From Jiangella endophytica (GTDB lineage: Bacteria > Actinomycetota > Actinomycetes > Jiangellales > Jiangellaceae): a stretch of 64,000 bases of DNA. The notes beneath the pieces are model-generated. The model was not told where the DNA came from and made no database searches. It saw only the letters and a program-made list of their open reading frames with translations. The stretch covers positions 434,001 through 498,000 of the forward strand of contig NZ_QVAI01000003.1 in NCBI RefSeq assembly GCF_003427025.1, written 5' to 3'. The first letter of the stretch is position 1. Each line of letters begins with the position of its first letter. The translations under genes and the position numbers were made by a program. Shown one piece after another: positions 31,757 through 41,156 of the stretch.

Positions 31757-34447
31757 GTGGTCGCTGCATCCGATTCTCCCCGCCTCCTGCTCCTCGACGG
31801 TCACTCGCTGGCCTACCGGGCTTTCTACGCTCTGAAGGACGCCAACCTCGTCACGACGACGGGCCAGCACACCGAGGGTGTGTACGGCTTCACCTCCATG
31901 CTCATCAACGTGCTGCGTGACGAAGCGCCCACGCACGTGGCGGTGGCCTTCGACGTGTCGCGCAAGACGTTCCGCAGCGAGAGGTTCCCCGAGTACAAGG
32001 CCAACCGCAGCAAGTCGCCCGAGGAGTTCAGCGGCCAGCTCGACCTCGTCAAGGAGGTGCTGACGGCGCTGCGCATCCCATACGTGGAGAAGGACGGGTT
32101 CGAGGCCGACGACGTCATCGCCACGCTGGCGACCATGGCCGAGAAGGACGGCCTCGACGTCTCCATCTGCACCGGCGACCGCGACGCCTTCCAGCTGGTC
32201 ACCGATCGCGTCACGGTGCTCTACCCGCGACGTGGCGTGTCCGACCTCTCGCGCATGACCCCTGAGGCGGTGCAGGAGAAGTACGGCCTCACGCCGGCGC
32301 AGTACCCCGACTTCGCGGCGCTTCGCGGCGACCCCTCCGACAACCTCCCGAACATCCCGAGCGTGGGGGAGAAGACGGCCGTCAAGTGGGTGGTCGAGTT
32401 CGGCGACCTCGACCAGCTCGTCGCCCGCGCCGACGAGGTCAAGGGCAAGGCCGGCGACGCGCTGCGGGCCCACCTCGGCCAGGTCATGACCAACCGGCAG
32501 CTCACCGAGCTGGTCCGCGACGTCCCCATCGACGTCCGCATCGACGACCTCGCCCGGCAGACCTGGGACCGCGAAGAGGTGCACCAGCTCTTCGACACCC
32601 TCCAGTTCCGGGTGCTGCGCGACCGTCTCTACGAGTACCTCGAGCCCGACACCGCCCCCGAGGCCGAAGAGGGCTTCGAGATCGACGCGGTGCACCTGCG
32701 CCCCGGTGAGGTGGCCGGCTGGCTGGCCGAGCACCTCGGCCAGGGCCGGGCCGGCGTGTCGGTGCGCGGCCACTGGGCCCGCGGTTCCGGCGAGGTCACC
32801 GAGCTGGCCGTGGCGACGTCCGACGGCGCCGGCGCCTGGTTCGAGCCGGCCGACCTCACCCCCGACGACGACGCGGCCGTCGCCGCCTGGCTGGCCGACC
32901 CCGCGCGCGGCAAGGTCATGCACGACGCCAAGGGCCCCATGCACGCGCTGGCCGCCCGCGGCTGGCCGCTGGGTGGCCTGGCCGCCGACACCGAGCTGAC
33001 GGCGTTCCTCGCGTTGCCCGGCCAGCGCTCCTACAACCTCGCCGATCTCGTGCTGCGCTTCCTCAGCCGCGAGCTGCGCGCCGAGGACGCCGGCGGCGCC
33101 GTCCAGCTGTCCCTCGACGGCGGCGACGAAGAGCAGCTGGGCGCCGACGAGACCGTCCGCGCCCGCGCCGTCCTCGACCTCGCCGAGGCGCTCGAGGCCG
33201 AGCTCGACAAGAAGGGCGGCCAGACGCTGCTCGAGCAGGTCGAGCTGCCGCTGGTCGGGGTGCTGGCCGGCATGGAGCGGGCCGGCATCGCCGTCGACCT
33301 CGACCACCTGCACGCGCTCGAGTCCGAGTTCGCCGGCAAGGTCGCGAAGGCCGCCGACGACGCCTACGACGCCATCGGCCGCCGCGACGTCAACCTCGGC
33401 TCGCCGAAGCAGCTGCAGGCCATCCTCTTCGACGACCTCGGCATGCCGAAGACCAAGCGCACCAAGACCGGTTACACCACCGACGCCGACTCCCTGGCCG
33501 AGCTGTACGCCAAGACCGAGCACCCGTTCCTCGCCGCGCTGCTGCGCCACCGCGACGCCTCCAAGCTGCGGGTCACCGTCGAAGGGCTGCTCGGCTCGGT
33601 CTCCGACGACGGCCGCATCCACACCACGTTCGTGCAGACCATCGCGGCCACCGGTCGGCTGTCGTCCACCGACCCCAACCTGCAGAACATCCCCATCCGC
33701 ACCGACGAGGGCCGGCGCATCCGCGAGGCGTTCGTCGTCGGGGCGGGCTGCGAGGCGCTGCTCAGCGCCGACTACAGCCAGATCGAGATGCGCATCATGG
33801 CGCACCTCTCCGACGACCAGGCGCTGATCGAGGCGTTCGCGTCGGGCATGGACTTCCACTCCGTCACGGCGTCGCGGGTGTTCGACGTCCCGGCCGACGA
33901 CGTCAGCCCCGCGCAGCGGGCGAAGATCAAGGCGATGAACTACGGCCTCGCCTACGGCCTGTCGTCCTACGGGCTGTCGCGGCAGCTGAACATCGCGGTC
34001 GCCGAGGCGCAGGGCCTCATGGACGAGTACTTCGAGACGTTCGGCGGCGTGCGCGACTACCTCAGCGAGGTGGTCGAGCGGGCCCGCATGGTCGGCTGGA
34101 CCGAGACCATGCTGGGTCGCCGTCGCTACCTGCCCGACCTCACCAGCGAGAACCGGCAGCGCCGCGAGATGGCCGAGCGCATGGCGCTCAACGCGCCCAT
34201 CCAGGGGTCGGCCGCCGACATCGTCAAGGTGGCGATGCTGCGGGTCGACCAGGCGCTGGCCACGGAGAAGCTGGCCTCGCGCATGCTGCTGCAGGTGCAC
34301 GACGAGCTCGTCCTCGAAGTCGCCGAGGGCGAGCGCGAGCAGGTCGACGAACTCGTCCGGCGCGAGATGGGCGCGGCCTATCCGCTGCGGGTTCCACTCG
34401 ACGTCTCGGTCGGAATCGGACGTACGTGGCACGAAGCGGGCCACTGA
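31757..34447 (+). CDS. polA: DNA polymerase I
   Basis: An 896-residue protein. Residues 1-290 are the 5'-3' exonuclease (LLLDGHSLAYRAFYAL, DRDAFQLV, LRGDPSDNLPN). The middle part (about 310-490) is a degenerate 3'-5' exonuclease domain without the full acidic set, as in other actinobacteria. The polymerase carries motif A LSADYSQIEMRIMAHLSDD, motif B RAKIKAMNYGLAYGLSSYG and motif C LQVHDELVLEV. It replaces RNA primers and fills repair gaps. The GTG start gives the conserved N-terminus and no upstream frame extends it. Confidence 0.97.
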   Translation: MVAASDSPRLLLLDGHSLAYRAFYALKDANLVTTTGQHTEGVYGFTSMLINVLRDEAPTHVAVAFDVSRKTFRSERFPEYKANRSKSPEEFSGQLDLVKEVLTALRIPYVEKDGFEADDVIATLATMAEKDGLDVSICTGDRDAFQLVTDRVTVLYPRRGVSDLSRMTPEAVQEKYGLTPAQYPDFAALRGDPSDNLPNIPSVGEKTAVKWVVEFGDLDQLVARADEVKGKAGDALRAHLGQVMTNRQLTELVRDVPIDVRIDDLARQTWDREEVHQLFDTLQFRVLRDRLYEYLEPDTAPEAEEGFEIDAVHLRPGEVAGWLAEHLGQGRAGVSVRGHWARGSGEVTELAVATSDGAGAWFEPADLTPDDDAAVAAWLADPARGKVMHDAKGPMHALAARGWPLGGLAADTELTAFLALPGQRSYNLADLVLRFLSRELRAEDAGGAVQLSLDGGDEEQLGADETVRARAVLDLAEALEAELDKKGGQTLLEQVELPLVGVLAGMERAGIAVDLDHLHALESEFAGKVAKAADDAYDAIGRRDVNLGSPKQLQAILFDDLGMPKTKRTKTGYTTDADSLAELYAKTEHPFLAALLRHRDASKLRVTVEGLLGSVSDDGRIHTTFVQTIAATGRLSSTDPNLQNIPIRTDEGRRIREAFVVGAGCEALLSADYSQIEMRIMAHLSDDQALIEAFASGMDFHSVTASRVFDVPADDVSPAQRAKIKAMNYGLAYGLSSYGLSRQLNIAVAEAQGLMDEYFETFGGVRDYLSEVVERARMVGWTETMLGRRRYLPDLTSENRQRREMAERMALNAPIQGSAADIVKVAMLRVDQALATEKLASRMLLQVHDELVLEVAEGEREQVDELVRREMGAAYPLRVPLDVSVGIGRTWHEAGH

Positions 34448-34554
34448 GTCGTCCGTGTAAACCACACGTTGGTCGGCTGTTTGCATTGTGGGGTAGACCG
34501 AACGGACGATCACATGCGAGGCTCGTGGGGACGTCGTGAGAACGGGAGTCCGCA

Positions 34555-36039
34555 TTGCGACCAGTGTTCCGAGCAGCTGGGGCCGTCGTGGCGACATCGG
34601 GGGTCCTCTGCCTAGGCGGCGCGGCGGGACTCCCGGGACCGGCCCAGTTGGTCTCGTCCTCCGAGTATCCCGACGGCCACGACTCCGACGGCATCTATCA
34701 GGGCCGCGGCGACGCCATCATCTCCAGCGACCCCACTGACGGTCAGGCCTCGGTCACGGTGGTCGCCGACAATGCGGCCGCCGTCGCGGCCGGCTTCATC
34801 GTCGGCCCGAGCCCGTCGCCGGGCGTCATCACCCAGACACTCGCCAGCGGCCTCGGCATCCCCAGCATCGTGCTCGAGGCGTATCAGAGCGCCGCGGCGC
34901 AGATGACTCTCGAGAAGCCCGGCTGCGGCATCCGCTGGGAGATCCTCGCCGGCATCGGCAAGATCGAGTCCGGGCACGCCAACGGCGGCCAGGTCACGGC
35001 CGGCGGCGACGTCCAGCCGCGCATCGTCGGCCCGGCGCTCAACGGCAACGGCTTCGCGTCCATCGGCGACAGCGACGGCGGACGGTGGGACGGCGACACC
35101 GTCTGGGATCGCGCCGTCGGCCCGATGCAGTTCATCCCGGGCACCTGGAAGGCCTACGGCGTCGACGGCAACGGCGACAGCGTCGTCGACCCGCACAACA
35201 TCTTCGACGCCACGCTCGCGTCCGCGCAGTACCTGTGCGCCGGTGGCGGCAACCTGGCCGACGAGGCGCAGCTGCGGGCGGCGCTGTTCCGCTACAACCC
35301 GTCGTCCACGTACGTCGACAACGTGATGGCCTGGATCCGCGCCTACGACAACGGCAACGGCTACGTCACCGAGACCCCGGGTCCTGGCCCGGCCGGTCCG
35401 CCGCTGCCGCCGCCGTCGACCGACGCGCCGAATCCGTCCGGCTCCCCGAGCCCGACACCCACGCCGCCGCAGGACCCGCAGCCGACGACGCCGCCGAACA
35501 CCCCGCCGACGACGCCTCCGCCGTCGACGCCTCCGTCCACGCCGCCCACCACGCCGCCGCCGACCAACCAGCCGACGACGCCGCCCACATCGACGCCGAC
35601 GCCCACGTCGTCGCCGACTCCCACCCCCACGCCGACTCGCACTCCCACGCCGACTCCCACGGAGACCCCGACGGAGACTCCCACGGAGACCCCGACGGAG
35701 ACGCCCACCGAAGATCCGACGGAGACGCCCACCGAAGATCCGACGGAGACGCCCACCGAAGATCCGACGACGCCGCCGGGCGAGGAGCCCGACACCGACT
35801 GCCCGGAGGACACGGCAGTCGACCCGGCGACGGGTGAGGTGATCGATCCCGCGACGGGTGAGGTGGTCGACCCCGACTGCGAGACGCCGCCGTCCACCGA
35901 GCCGCCGACCATCACCGGCTCGCCGGCGCCCACCGAGGACTCGCCGTCACCGACCGTCGCCGAGACGCCGAACACCGCGACGCCCACGTCGCGCTCGACC
36001 AGCCGGCGTCGCTGGCTCGGCCGGCTCGGCGCACGCTGA
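34555..36039 (+). CDS. Secreted lytic transglycosylase-like protein with Pro/Thr-rich tail
   Basis: A 494-residue exported protein starting at TTG 34555 (GGGAG eight bases upstream). A signal/anchor segment (residues 5-30) is followed by a lytic transglycosylase domain at about 105-290: CGIRWEILAGIGKIESGH holds the catalytic glutamate, and GPMQFIPGTWKAYGVDGNGD and NIFDATLASAQYLC follow the MltB/SLT_2 pattern. Residues 300-425 are almost only Pro, Thr, Ser and Glu with tandem TPTET and TPTEDPTE units, a cell-wall spanning linker. The end has a Cys-containing DPATGEV repeat and a basic tail. It probably remodels peptidoglycan outside the cell. Confidence 0.88.
   Translation: MRPVFRAAGAVVATSGVLCLGGAAGLPGPAQLVSSSEYPDGHDSDGIYQGRGDAIISSDPTDGQASVTVVADNAAAVAAGFIVGPSPSPGVITQTLASGLGIPSIVLEAYQSAAAQMTLEKPGCGIRWEILAGIGKIESGHANGGQVTAGGDVQPRIVGPALNGNGFASIGDSDGGRWDGDTVWDRAVGPMQFIPGTWKAYGVDGNGDSVVDPHNIFDATLASAQYLCAGGGNLADEAQLRAALFRYNPSSTYVDNVMAWIRAYDNGNGYVTETPGPGPAGPPLPPPSTDAPNPSGSPSPTPTPPQDPQPTTPPNTPPTTPPPSTPPSTPPTTPPPTNQPTTPPTSTPTPTSSPTPTPTPTRTPTPTPTETPTETPTETPTETPTEDPTETPTEDPTETPTEDPTTPPGEEPDTDCPEDTAVDPATGEVIDPATGEVVDPDCETPPSTEPPTITGSPAPTEDSPSPTVAETPNTATPTSRSTSRRRWLGRLGAR
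35655..35768 (+). repeat. Coding minisatellite in the transglycosylase tail
   Basis: Tandem in-frame units of 12-21 bases around ACGGAGACSCCCACC and GAAGATCCGACGGAG encode TPTE and TPTEDPTE repeats; three near-identical 21-base units lie at the 3' end. Copy number is likely to vary between strains. Confidence 0.8.
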
Positions 36040-36054
36040 GTTCCGGACGCCGCG

Positions 36055-36088
36055 TCACCTGACCGTTCCCGCGGGGGCGGTCAGGTGA
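36055..36088. terminator. Bidirectional hairpin between convergent genes
   Basis: TCACCTGACCG and CGGTCAGGTGA pair as an 11-bp stem around a 12-base loop, between the transglycosylase stop and the flippase stop, the latter lying inside the right arm. No T run is present, as is usual for actinobacterial terminators. Confidence 0.65.
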
Positions 36089-37379
36089 GCGTCGCCGGGC
36101 TCTCGCCCCTGTCGTAGCGGCTCGGCGCGCCGAACCGCTCGCGGGCCAGCCCCCACAGCACGATCAGCCCGGCGGCGACCAGTCCCGGCAGCAGCACGCC
36201 GGCCAGCGTCGACGCCCACACCTCGACGGTCACCACGTAGCCGGCCAGCACGATCCACAGCACGCCGGTGGTCCACCGGTCCCGCTGCGCCAGGTGCGCG
36301 TACACCAGCAGGTGCGCCAGCGCGTACAGCGCGCCGAGGCCGGCGAACCCGGGCACCCACGGCACGACGTCGTCGTAGGACGGCCCGGCGACGAGGTCGA
36401 CGGCGGGCTCGGCGACCAGCCAGCAGAGCACCGTCAGCGCCGCGCCGCAGCCCGCCACGGCGGCCACCCCGATCGTGACCGCGGTCCGCCGCCGGGCGGG
36501 GTCGGTCAGCGCGGGGAACGCCAGCATCGGCACGAACTGCGGCAGCCAGAACGCGATCTTGGTGAAGATCGACCCCGCCGCGTAGAGCCCGCTGATCTCC
36601 GGGGGCAGCACGTGCCGGGCGAGGATCACGTCGATGTTGGTGAGCACGACGAAGCCCAGCAGCATCGCGCCCGACGCCAGCGTTGCCCGGACGGCGAAAC
36701 CGCCGCGCGACGACAGCAGCGACGACGGCCGCGCGACCAGCCAGGCCACGAGACCCGCGGCGGCGAAGCCGAGGGCGATGCCGATCAGCGCGCTGGTCGC
36801 GGTCGGCTCCAGCGCCATGCCGACCAGCCCGCCGCCGACCCGCAGCGCCGCCTGGACCGTCACCAGTGCCGCCAGCAGCCCGAAGCGCTCACGGCCCTGG
36901 ATGATGCCCAGTGACGGCGCGGTGGCGGTGAGCGACGCGATCGCGACGGCCGCGGCGATCGCCGGCACCGGCGACGGCAGCTGCAGCACCGACTCGACGA
37001 GCGGGCTGAGCGCCGTCAGGCCGACACCGATGACGACGGCGAGGACCAGGCCGGAGCGGACCGCCGGCGCGACCGGCCGATCGGTGGCCGCCGCGCGCGC
37101 CGTCGTCGCTTGGACCGCCAGCGCCGCGACGTTGCCGACGATGATCAGCGCCAGCAGCGCGCTGAACGCGCCGAACTCGTGCGGCCCGAGCCGCCGCGCC
37201 CCGACCACCGTCAGCGCGTATCCGAGCAGGTTGGCGACGCTGGTGCCGAGTGCGAGCAGCCCGGCGGAGCTGCGCCCGGCACCGAGCAGGCGTCTGGCGA
37301 GCTGCGGCACGGGCCTATCGTGCCAGTCCGTCGCGCCGATCGGTCCAGGGTTGCCCGGCCTGTCCGGTTGTTCTTGCAT
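36081..37379 (-). CDS. Polysaccharide flippase-like (MATE/Wzx superfamily) membrane protein
   Basis: A 432-residue protein with 12 or more hydrophobic segments. The start LALGTSVANLLGYALTVVGARRLGPHEFGAFSALLALI is the Wzx/MurJ-like first repeat, and MLLGFVVLTNIDVILARHVLPPEISGLYAAGSIFTKIAF is the typical central motif. It would move a lipid-linked glycan across the membrane, in keeping with the envelope genes downstream. The ATG at 37379 is used; a TTG lies six bases upstream and the Shine-Dalgarno signal is weak. Divergent from the membrane gene at 37482. Confidence 0.85.
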   Translation of the reverse strand: MQEQPDRPGNPGPIGATDWHDRPVPQLARRLLGAGRSSAGLLALGTSVANLLGYALTVVGARRLGPHEFGAFSALLALIIVGNVAALAVQATTARAAATDRPVAPAVRSGLVLAVVIGVGLTALSPLVESVLQLPSPVPAIAAAVAIASLTATAPSLGIIQGRERFGLLAALVTVQAALRVGGGLVGMALEPTATSALIGIALGFAAAGLVAWLVARPSSLLSSRGGFAVRATLASGAMLLGFVVLTNIDVILARHVLPPEISGLYAAGSIFTKIAFWLPQFVPMLAFPALTDPARRRTAVTIGVAAVAGCGAALTVLCWLVAEPAVDLVAGPSYDDVVPWVPGFAGLGALYALAHLLVYAHLAQRDRWTTGVLWIVLAGYVVTVEVWASTLAGVLLPGLVAAGLIVLWGLARERFGAPSRYDRGESPATLT

Positions 37380-37481
37380 GACCAAGTTTCTTGCCGGAAG
37401 TACTGGCGCAACTTGTTACTGACTGGTAAGAAGTCTCCTCATCGATGACGGTGGCCGCGGACGTCCGCCGGAGAGGAAGCG

Positions 37482-38093
37482 ATGAGGGGCTATTTCCTGC
37501 CAGGAGTGTTCCTGGCCGTGGCGACCGGCGTGCTGGTCTTCGGTGGCGACTGGCTCGGGCTGGAACTGGAACACGTCGCCCTGCTCGGAGCGGCGCTCGG
37601 CGGGGCGACCGGCGTCGTGCCGGACCGCGCGCCGTGGGAGCGGGCGGCCGGACTGCTGGCCGGCGCGGTGCTGGCCTGGCTCGGCTACGCGCTGCGGGCC
37701 GCCTGGCTGCCGGACACTTCGGCCGGACGCGGCGTCGCCGCGATGCTCGTGGTGCTGGCCTGCCTGCTCATCGCGTTCCTGACCTCCGGCCGGCTGCCGC
37801 TGTGGTCGTTCCTCATCGGGGCGGCCGCGGTGGTCGGCTCCTACGAGGTCGCCTACACCGCCGCGCCGCCGGAGTTCGTCGAGACCTCGCCGACGGCACT
37901 CACGACCGTGCTGCTCGCGGCCGCGTTCGGCTTCCTCGCGACCGTGTTCCTCGGCAACACCATCGAGGAGGACCGGGCCCGCGAACGCGGCCGGTACGCC
38001 TCGGACGACGAACCGGACGCCGTCCAGCCCGAGCCCGGCGAGACCGCCGACGACACCTCGCGCGGCCCGTTCTGGGAAGGGGCGCTGCGATGA
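37482..38093 (+). CDS. Membrane protein, unknown function (203 residues)
   Basis: Five to six hydrophobic segments (FLPGVFLAVATGVLVFGG, AAMLVVLACLLIAFLTSG, LLAAAFGFLATVFLGNTI) and a charged C-terminal tail of about 45 residues (EEDRARERGRYASDDEP). GAGAGGAAGC precedes the ATG. The stop overlaps the start of the next gene as ATGA, so the products are made together and probably work as a membrane anchor or partner for the large repeat protein. I do not recognise the family. Confidence 0.8.
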   Translation: MRGYFLPGVFLAVATGVLVFGGDWLGLELEHVALLGAALGGATGVVPDRAPWERAAGLLAGAVLAWLGYALRAAWLPDTSAGRGVAAMLVVLACLLIAFLTSGRLPLWSFLIGAAAVVGSYEVAYTAAPPEFVETSPTALTTVLLAAAFGFLATVFLGNTIEEDRARERGRYASDDEPDAVQPEPGETADDTSRGPFWEGALR

Positions 38094-40891
38094 GCCGCCG
38101 GATCGCCGCGGCGGCCGCCGGAGCCGTGACCCTCGTGCTCGTGGTCGCGCCCGCCGCGGCCGCGGACGTCGACGTCACCAACACCGAGACCGTCCAGGTC
38201 TACCTGAACCCCGACGGCGGCGTGGACCGCGCCCGCGTCTACGACCAGCTCGACCTCACCGGCAGCGGCAGCGTCGACCTGCGCAACCCGGTCACCACCG
38301 ACGGCCTGCGCAACCTCGACGGTTTCGGCGGCACCGACACCGAGGACGGCGAGGCGCTACTGCAGACTGACGTCGACGGCGAGCAGCGCCGGCGCACCGT
38401 CTCCGACTTCGCCGGCGAGCTGCCGCTGTCGGTGTCGGTGGAGTACCGGCTCGACGGCGAGGTCGTCGACGCCGGGGACGTCGTGGGAGAGTCCGGTGAG
38501 CTGGAGGTCCGCTACCGGGTCGTCAACGAGACCGGCGAGCCGCGCGAGATCGAGTACGACGACGGCACCGGCACCATGGTGAGCGCCGAGGAGGACGTCT
38601 ACGTCCCCATGGTCGGCACGATGACCACCACCCTGCCGCCGTCGTTCACCAGCGTCAGCTCCGGCGAGGCGAACATGGGCGGCGACGGCCGGGGCGGCAC
38701 CAGGCTGACGTACGCGCTGACCCTGTTCCCGCCGATCGGCTCGGCCGAGCAGGAGTTCGGCTACACGGCCGTCATCGAGGACGGCGTCATCCCGCGGGCG
38801 ACGCTGTCGGCGCTGCCGGTGTCGCCGCTGGACAGCCCGACGTACGCGACCGGCGTCGCCGGGTACGAGGGCGGCATCGACTCCGGCATCGCGCTCACCG
38901 AGGGCGCGCAGACCATCGACGAGAACCTGCTGCGGCTGCGAGACGGCGCGGCAGACCTGCTCGGCGGGCTGATCCAGCTGCGCGACGGCGCGCAGGAGCT
39001 GAGCACCGGGCTGTCCGACCAGGCCGCGCCGGGCGCTCGCGAGCTGGCCGACGGGCTCGGCGACCAGCTGGCGCCGGGTGCGCGCGAGCTGCAGGCCGGC
39101 GCGCAGGTGTTCTACCAGGGCGTCAACGGCGAGCTGGCGCCGGGCGCGGCGCAGCTGTCCGAGGGCGCCGGCGTGCTGGCCGAGGGCCTGGCGGAGCGGC
39201 TCGTGCCGGGCGCTGGGCAGCTCGCCGACGGTGGAGCGGAGCTCGCCGAAGGGCTGCGGGGCCGGCTCGCGCCGGGCGCGAACCAGCTCGCCGACGGCGC
39301 CTCCGACGCCGCCGACGGGGCCGGGCAGCTGGCCGAGGGCCTCGAGACCGCGGGCGACCGCGCGCCGGAGCTCATCGGCGGGCTCGAGCAGGTCGGCTCC
39401 GGCCTGGACCGCGTCGATGCCGGCCTCACCCGCCTGTACGACGGCGTCGGCGGCCTGCCCGAGCAGGCGCAGCCGCTGGTCGACGGCATCGCCCGGCTGC
39501 GCGCCGGCATCGGTGACGTCGACGACGGCGAGACGTTGCTCGGCGGGCTGGAGACGATCCGGGTCGGCCTCGAGGAGCGTGCGGTCCCGGCGCTGCAGCA
39601 GATGGCCGAGGGCGTCTACCACGAGTCCGCCTCGGAGCCCGGCGCCTACCAGCGCCTCGGCTGCGCCGTCGTCGTCCTCCAGGACATCGCCGACCGGAAG
39701 ACCAGCGGGTTCGGGCCGCCCTGCTACACGCCCGAGCAGGCGGTGCTGCTGAACACGGCCCGCCCGACGCTCGGCTACGACGTCGACGTCATCACCGACC
39801 AGGTGCTGGCCGGGCTGCGCGATCAGCTCGCCGACGGCCGCGGCGCCCTGGCCAACCCGGACGACCCCATGGACCAGGACACCCTCTACGGCGGGCTCAA
39901 CACCCTGGAGGCCGCTCTGACGAGTGGCGACGGGGTCCTGCGCGGCCTGCTGCGGCTGCAGTGCGGCCTGTCCAACCGGTCCACCGACGTCTGCGACCGC
40001 GACGAGCCGGGCCTGCTGCAGGGCCTGAACCTGCTCGACGACGGCGTCGGGCAGCTGGTCAGCGGCGTGGTCGGGTCGGTGCAGGGCGGCATCGGCCAGC
40101 CCGACGACCTCCCGGCCGACGAGACCCTGCGCGGCGGCGTCAACGGCCTCAGCGACGGCGTCGACCAGATCATCGCCGGCGGCAACGCGCTGGTCTCCGG
40201 GCTGATGCAGCTCACCGACGGGGCCCACCAGCTGCACGACGGCAACCTGCGGATCTCCGAAGGGGCCGGCGAGCTGGCCACCGGCGCGCAGGATGCCGCC
40301 GACGGCGCGGGCCGGATCGCCGACGGCGCGGGTCAGCTCGAGGACGGCGCCCGCGACGCCGCCGACGGCGCCGGGCAGATCGAGGACGGCGCCGGCCGGC
40401 TCTCCGAGGGCGCCCAGGACGCCGCCGACGGCGCGGGGCAGATCGCCGACGGCGCGGATCAGCTGGCCGACGGCGCCGACGAGGCCGCGGTCGGGGCCGG
40501 AGTGCTGGCCACCGGGCTCGAGGACGCCGCCGACGGCTCCGTCCAGATCTACGACGGCCTGCTCCAGGCCGCCCAGGGCGCGCCGCAGCTCGTCGACGGC
40601 GCCCAGCGGCTGTCCACCGAGGGCGCGTCGCAGCTGGCCGGCGCCGGACAGGAGACCGCGGCCGACTTCGGTACCCGGTACGCGCTGCTCGAGGCCGGCG
40701 CCGATCGGGCGAAGAACGAGGCGCTGGTCAACGGCGCGCCGGCGGGCGCGACGCTGAAGACGGCGTTCACCTTCGAGATCCCTGAGGTGAGCGGCGAGGG
40801 CGGCCGCAACGTCACCCGCGGTGTGGTGGCGCTCGGCGTGTTCGCGGCCGCTGCCGCCGCGGCGACGTTCGTCCGCAGCCGCCGCACCTGA
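38090..40891 (+). CDS. Large exported repeat protein with YhgE/Pip-like DGA repeats and C-terminal membrane anchor
   Basis: A 933-residue protein. Residues 1-25 are a signal peptide (ending APAAAADV). Residues 30-270 form a beta-rich extracellular part. From about 290 onwards the chain consists of heptad-like units such as L-A-D-G-A-x-Q-L and D-A-A-D-G-A-G-Q-I, the pattern of the YhgE/Pip family, in two blocks (290-470 and 690-860) separated by a Cys-containing non-repeat part (520-680). One membrane segment (VVALGVFAAAAAAATFV) and a short basic tail close it. The repeats probably form long helical surface structures. YhgE/Pip relatives include phage receptors and secretion-system components (known); the role here is open. 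Confidence 0.82.
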   Translation: MSRRIAAAAAGAVTLVLVVAPAAAADVDVTNTETVQVYLNPDGGVDRARVYDQLDLTGSGSVDLRNPVTTDGLRNLDGFGGTDTEDGEALLQTDVDGEQRRRTVSDFAGELPLSVSVEYRLDGEVVDAGDVVGESGELEVRYRVVNETGEPREIEYDDGTGTMVSAEEDVYVPMVGTMTTTLPPSFTSVSSGEANMGGDGRGGTRLTYALTLFPPIGSAEQEFGYTAVIEDGVIPRATLSALPVSPLDSPTYATGVAGYEGGIDSGIALTEGAQTIDENLLRLRDGAADLLGGLIQLRDGAQELSTGLSDQAAPGARELADGLGDQLAPGARELQAGAQVFYQGVNGELAPGAAQLSEGAGVLAEGLAERLVPGAGQLADGGAELAEGLRGRLAPGANQLADGASDAADGAGQLAEGLETAGDRAPELIGGLEQVGSGLDRVDAGLTRLYDGVGGLPEQAQPLVDGIARLRAGIGDVDDGETLLGGLETIRVGLEERAVPALQQMAEGVYHESASEPGAYQRLGCAVVVLQDIADRKTSGFGPPCYTPEQAVLLNTARPTLGYDVDVITDQVLAGLRDQLADGRGALANPDDPMDQDTLYGGLNTLEAALTSGDGVLRGLLRLQCGLSNRSTDVCDRDEPGLLQGLNLLDDGVGQLVSGVVGSVQGGIGQPDDLPADETLRGGVNGLSDGVDQIIAGGNALVSGLMQLTDGAHQLHDGNLRISEGAGELATGAQDAADGAGRIADGAGQLEDGARDAADGAGQIEDGAGRLSEGAQDAADGAGQIADGADQLADGADEAAVGAGVLATGLEDAADGSVQIYDGLLQAAQGAPQLVDGAQRLSTEGASQLAGAGQETAADFGTRYALLEAGADRAKNEALVNGAPAGATLKTAFTFEIPEVSGEGGRNVTRGVVALGVFAAAAAAATFVRSRRT

Positions 40892-40969
40892 GGACGCGGG
40901 GCGGCCGCCACGCCCCCCGGTGGCCGCCCCGTCTCACCCGTCCGGATACGCCGCCGCCTTCGCCGCCAC

Positions 40970-41038
40970 CCGAGTTGATCATGGAGAAGTACAGCTTCCG
41001 GTTCAGCGGGAAGCTGTACTTCTCCATGATCAACTCGG
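40970..41038. repeat. 30-bp perfect inverted repeat (hairpin) between genes
   Basis: The left arm 40970-40999 (beginning CCGAGTTGATCATGGAG) is the exact reverse complement of 41009-41038, with a nine-base loop. It lies in a 265-base gap after the repeat-protein gene. It could be a very strong terminator or a small palindromic mobile element; the AT content is far above that of its surroundings. The rest of the gap shows nothing. Confidence 0.85.
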
Positions 41039-41156
41039 ATTCGGGGAGTTGGACCGCGTCGTACCGGGCTGTGGGAGAGCTGGCCGAATCGCCCCGTGCG
41101 CCGCCGCCGCGACCGTTATGCTCGCGGCAAGGTCGATCATGCGGGGAGGAGCTGGT

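Noticed and set aside
31655-34597. A 980-codon minus-strand open frame opposite polA, and similar long antisense frames at 3101-4738, 45343-48297 and 50156-52660
   Set aside because: They are shadows of high-GC coding sequence: Arg/Val/Gly/Asp-rich translations without domains, exactly covering strongly supported genes on the other strand.
35655-35768. Regular repeats that might suggest a CRISPR array
   Set aside because: Units are in frame, have no spacers and encode TPTE repeats in a secreted protein.
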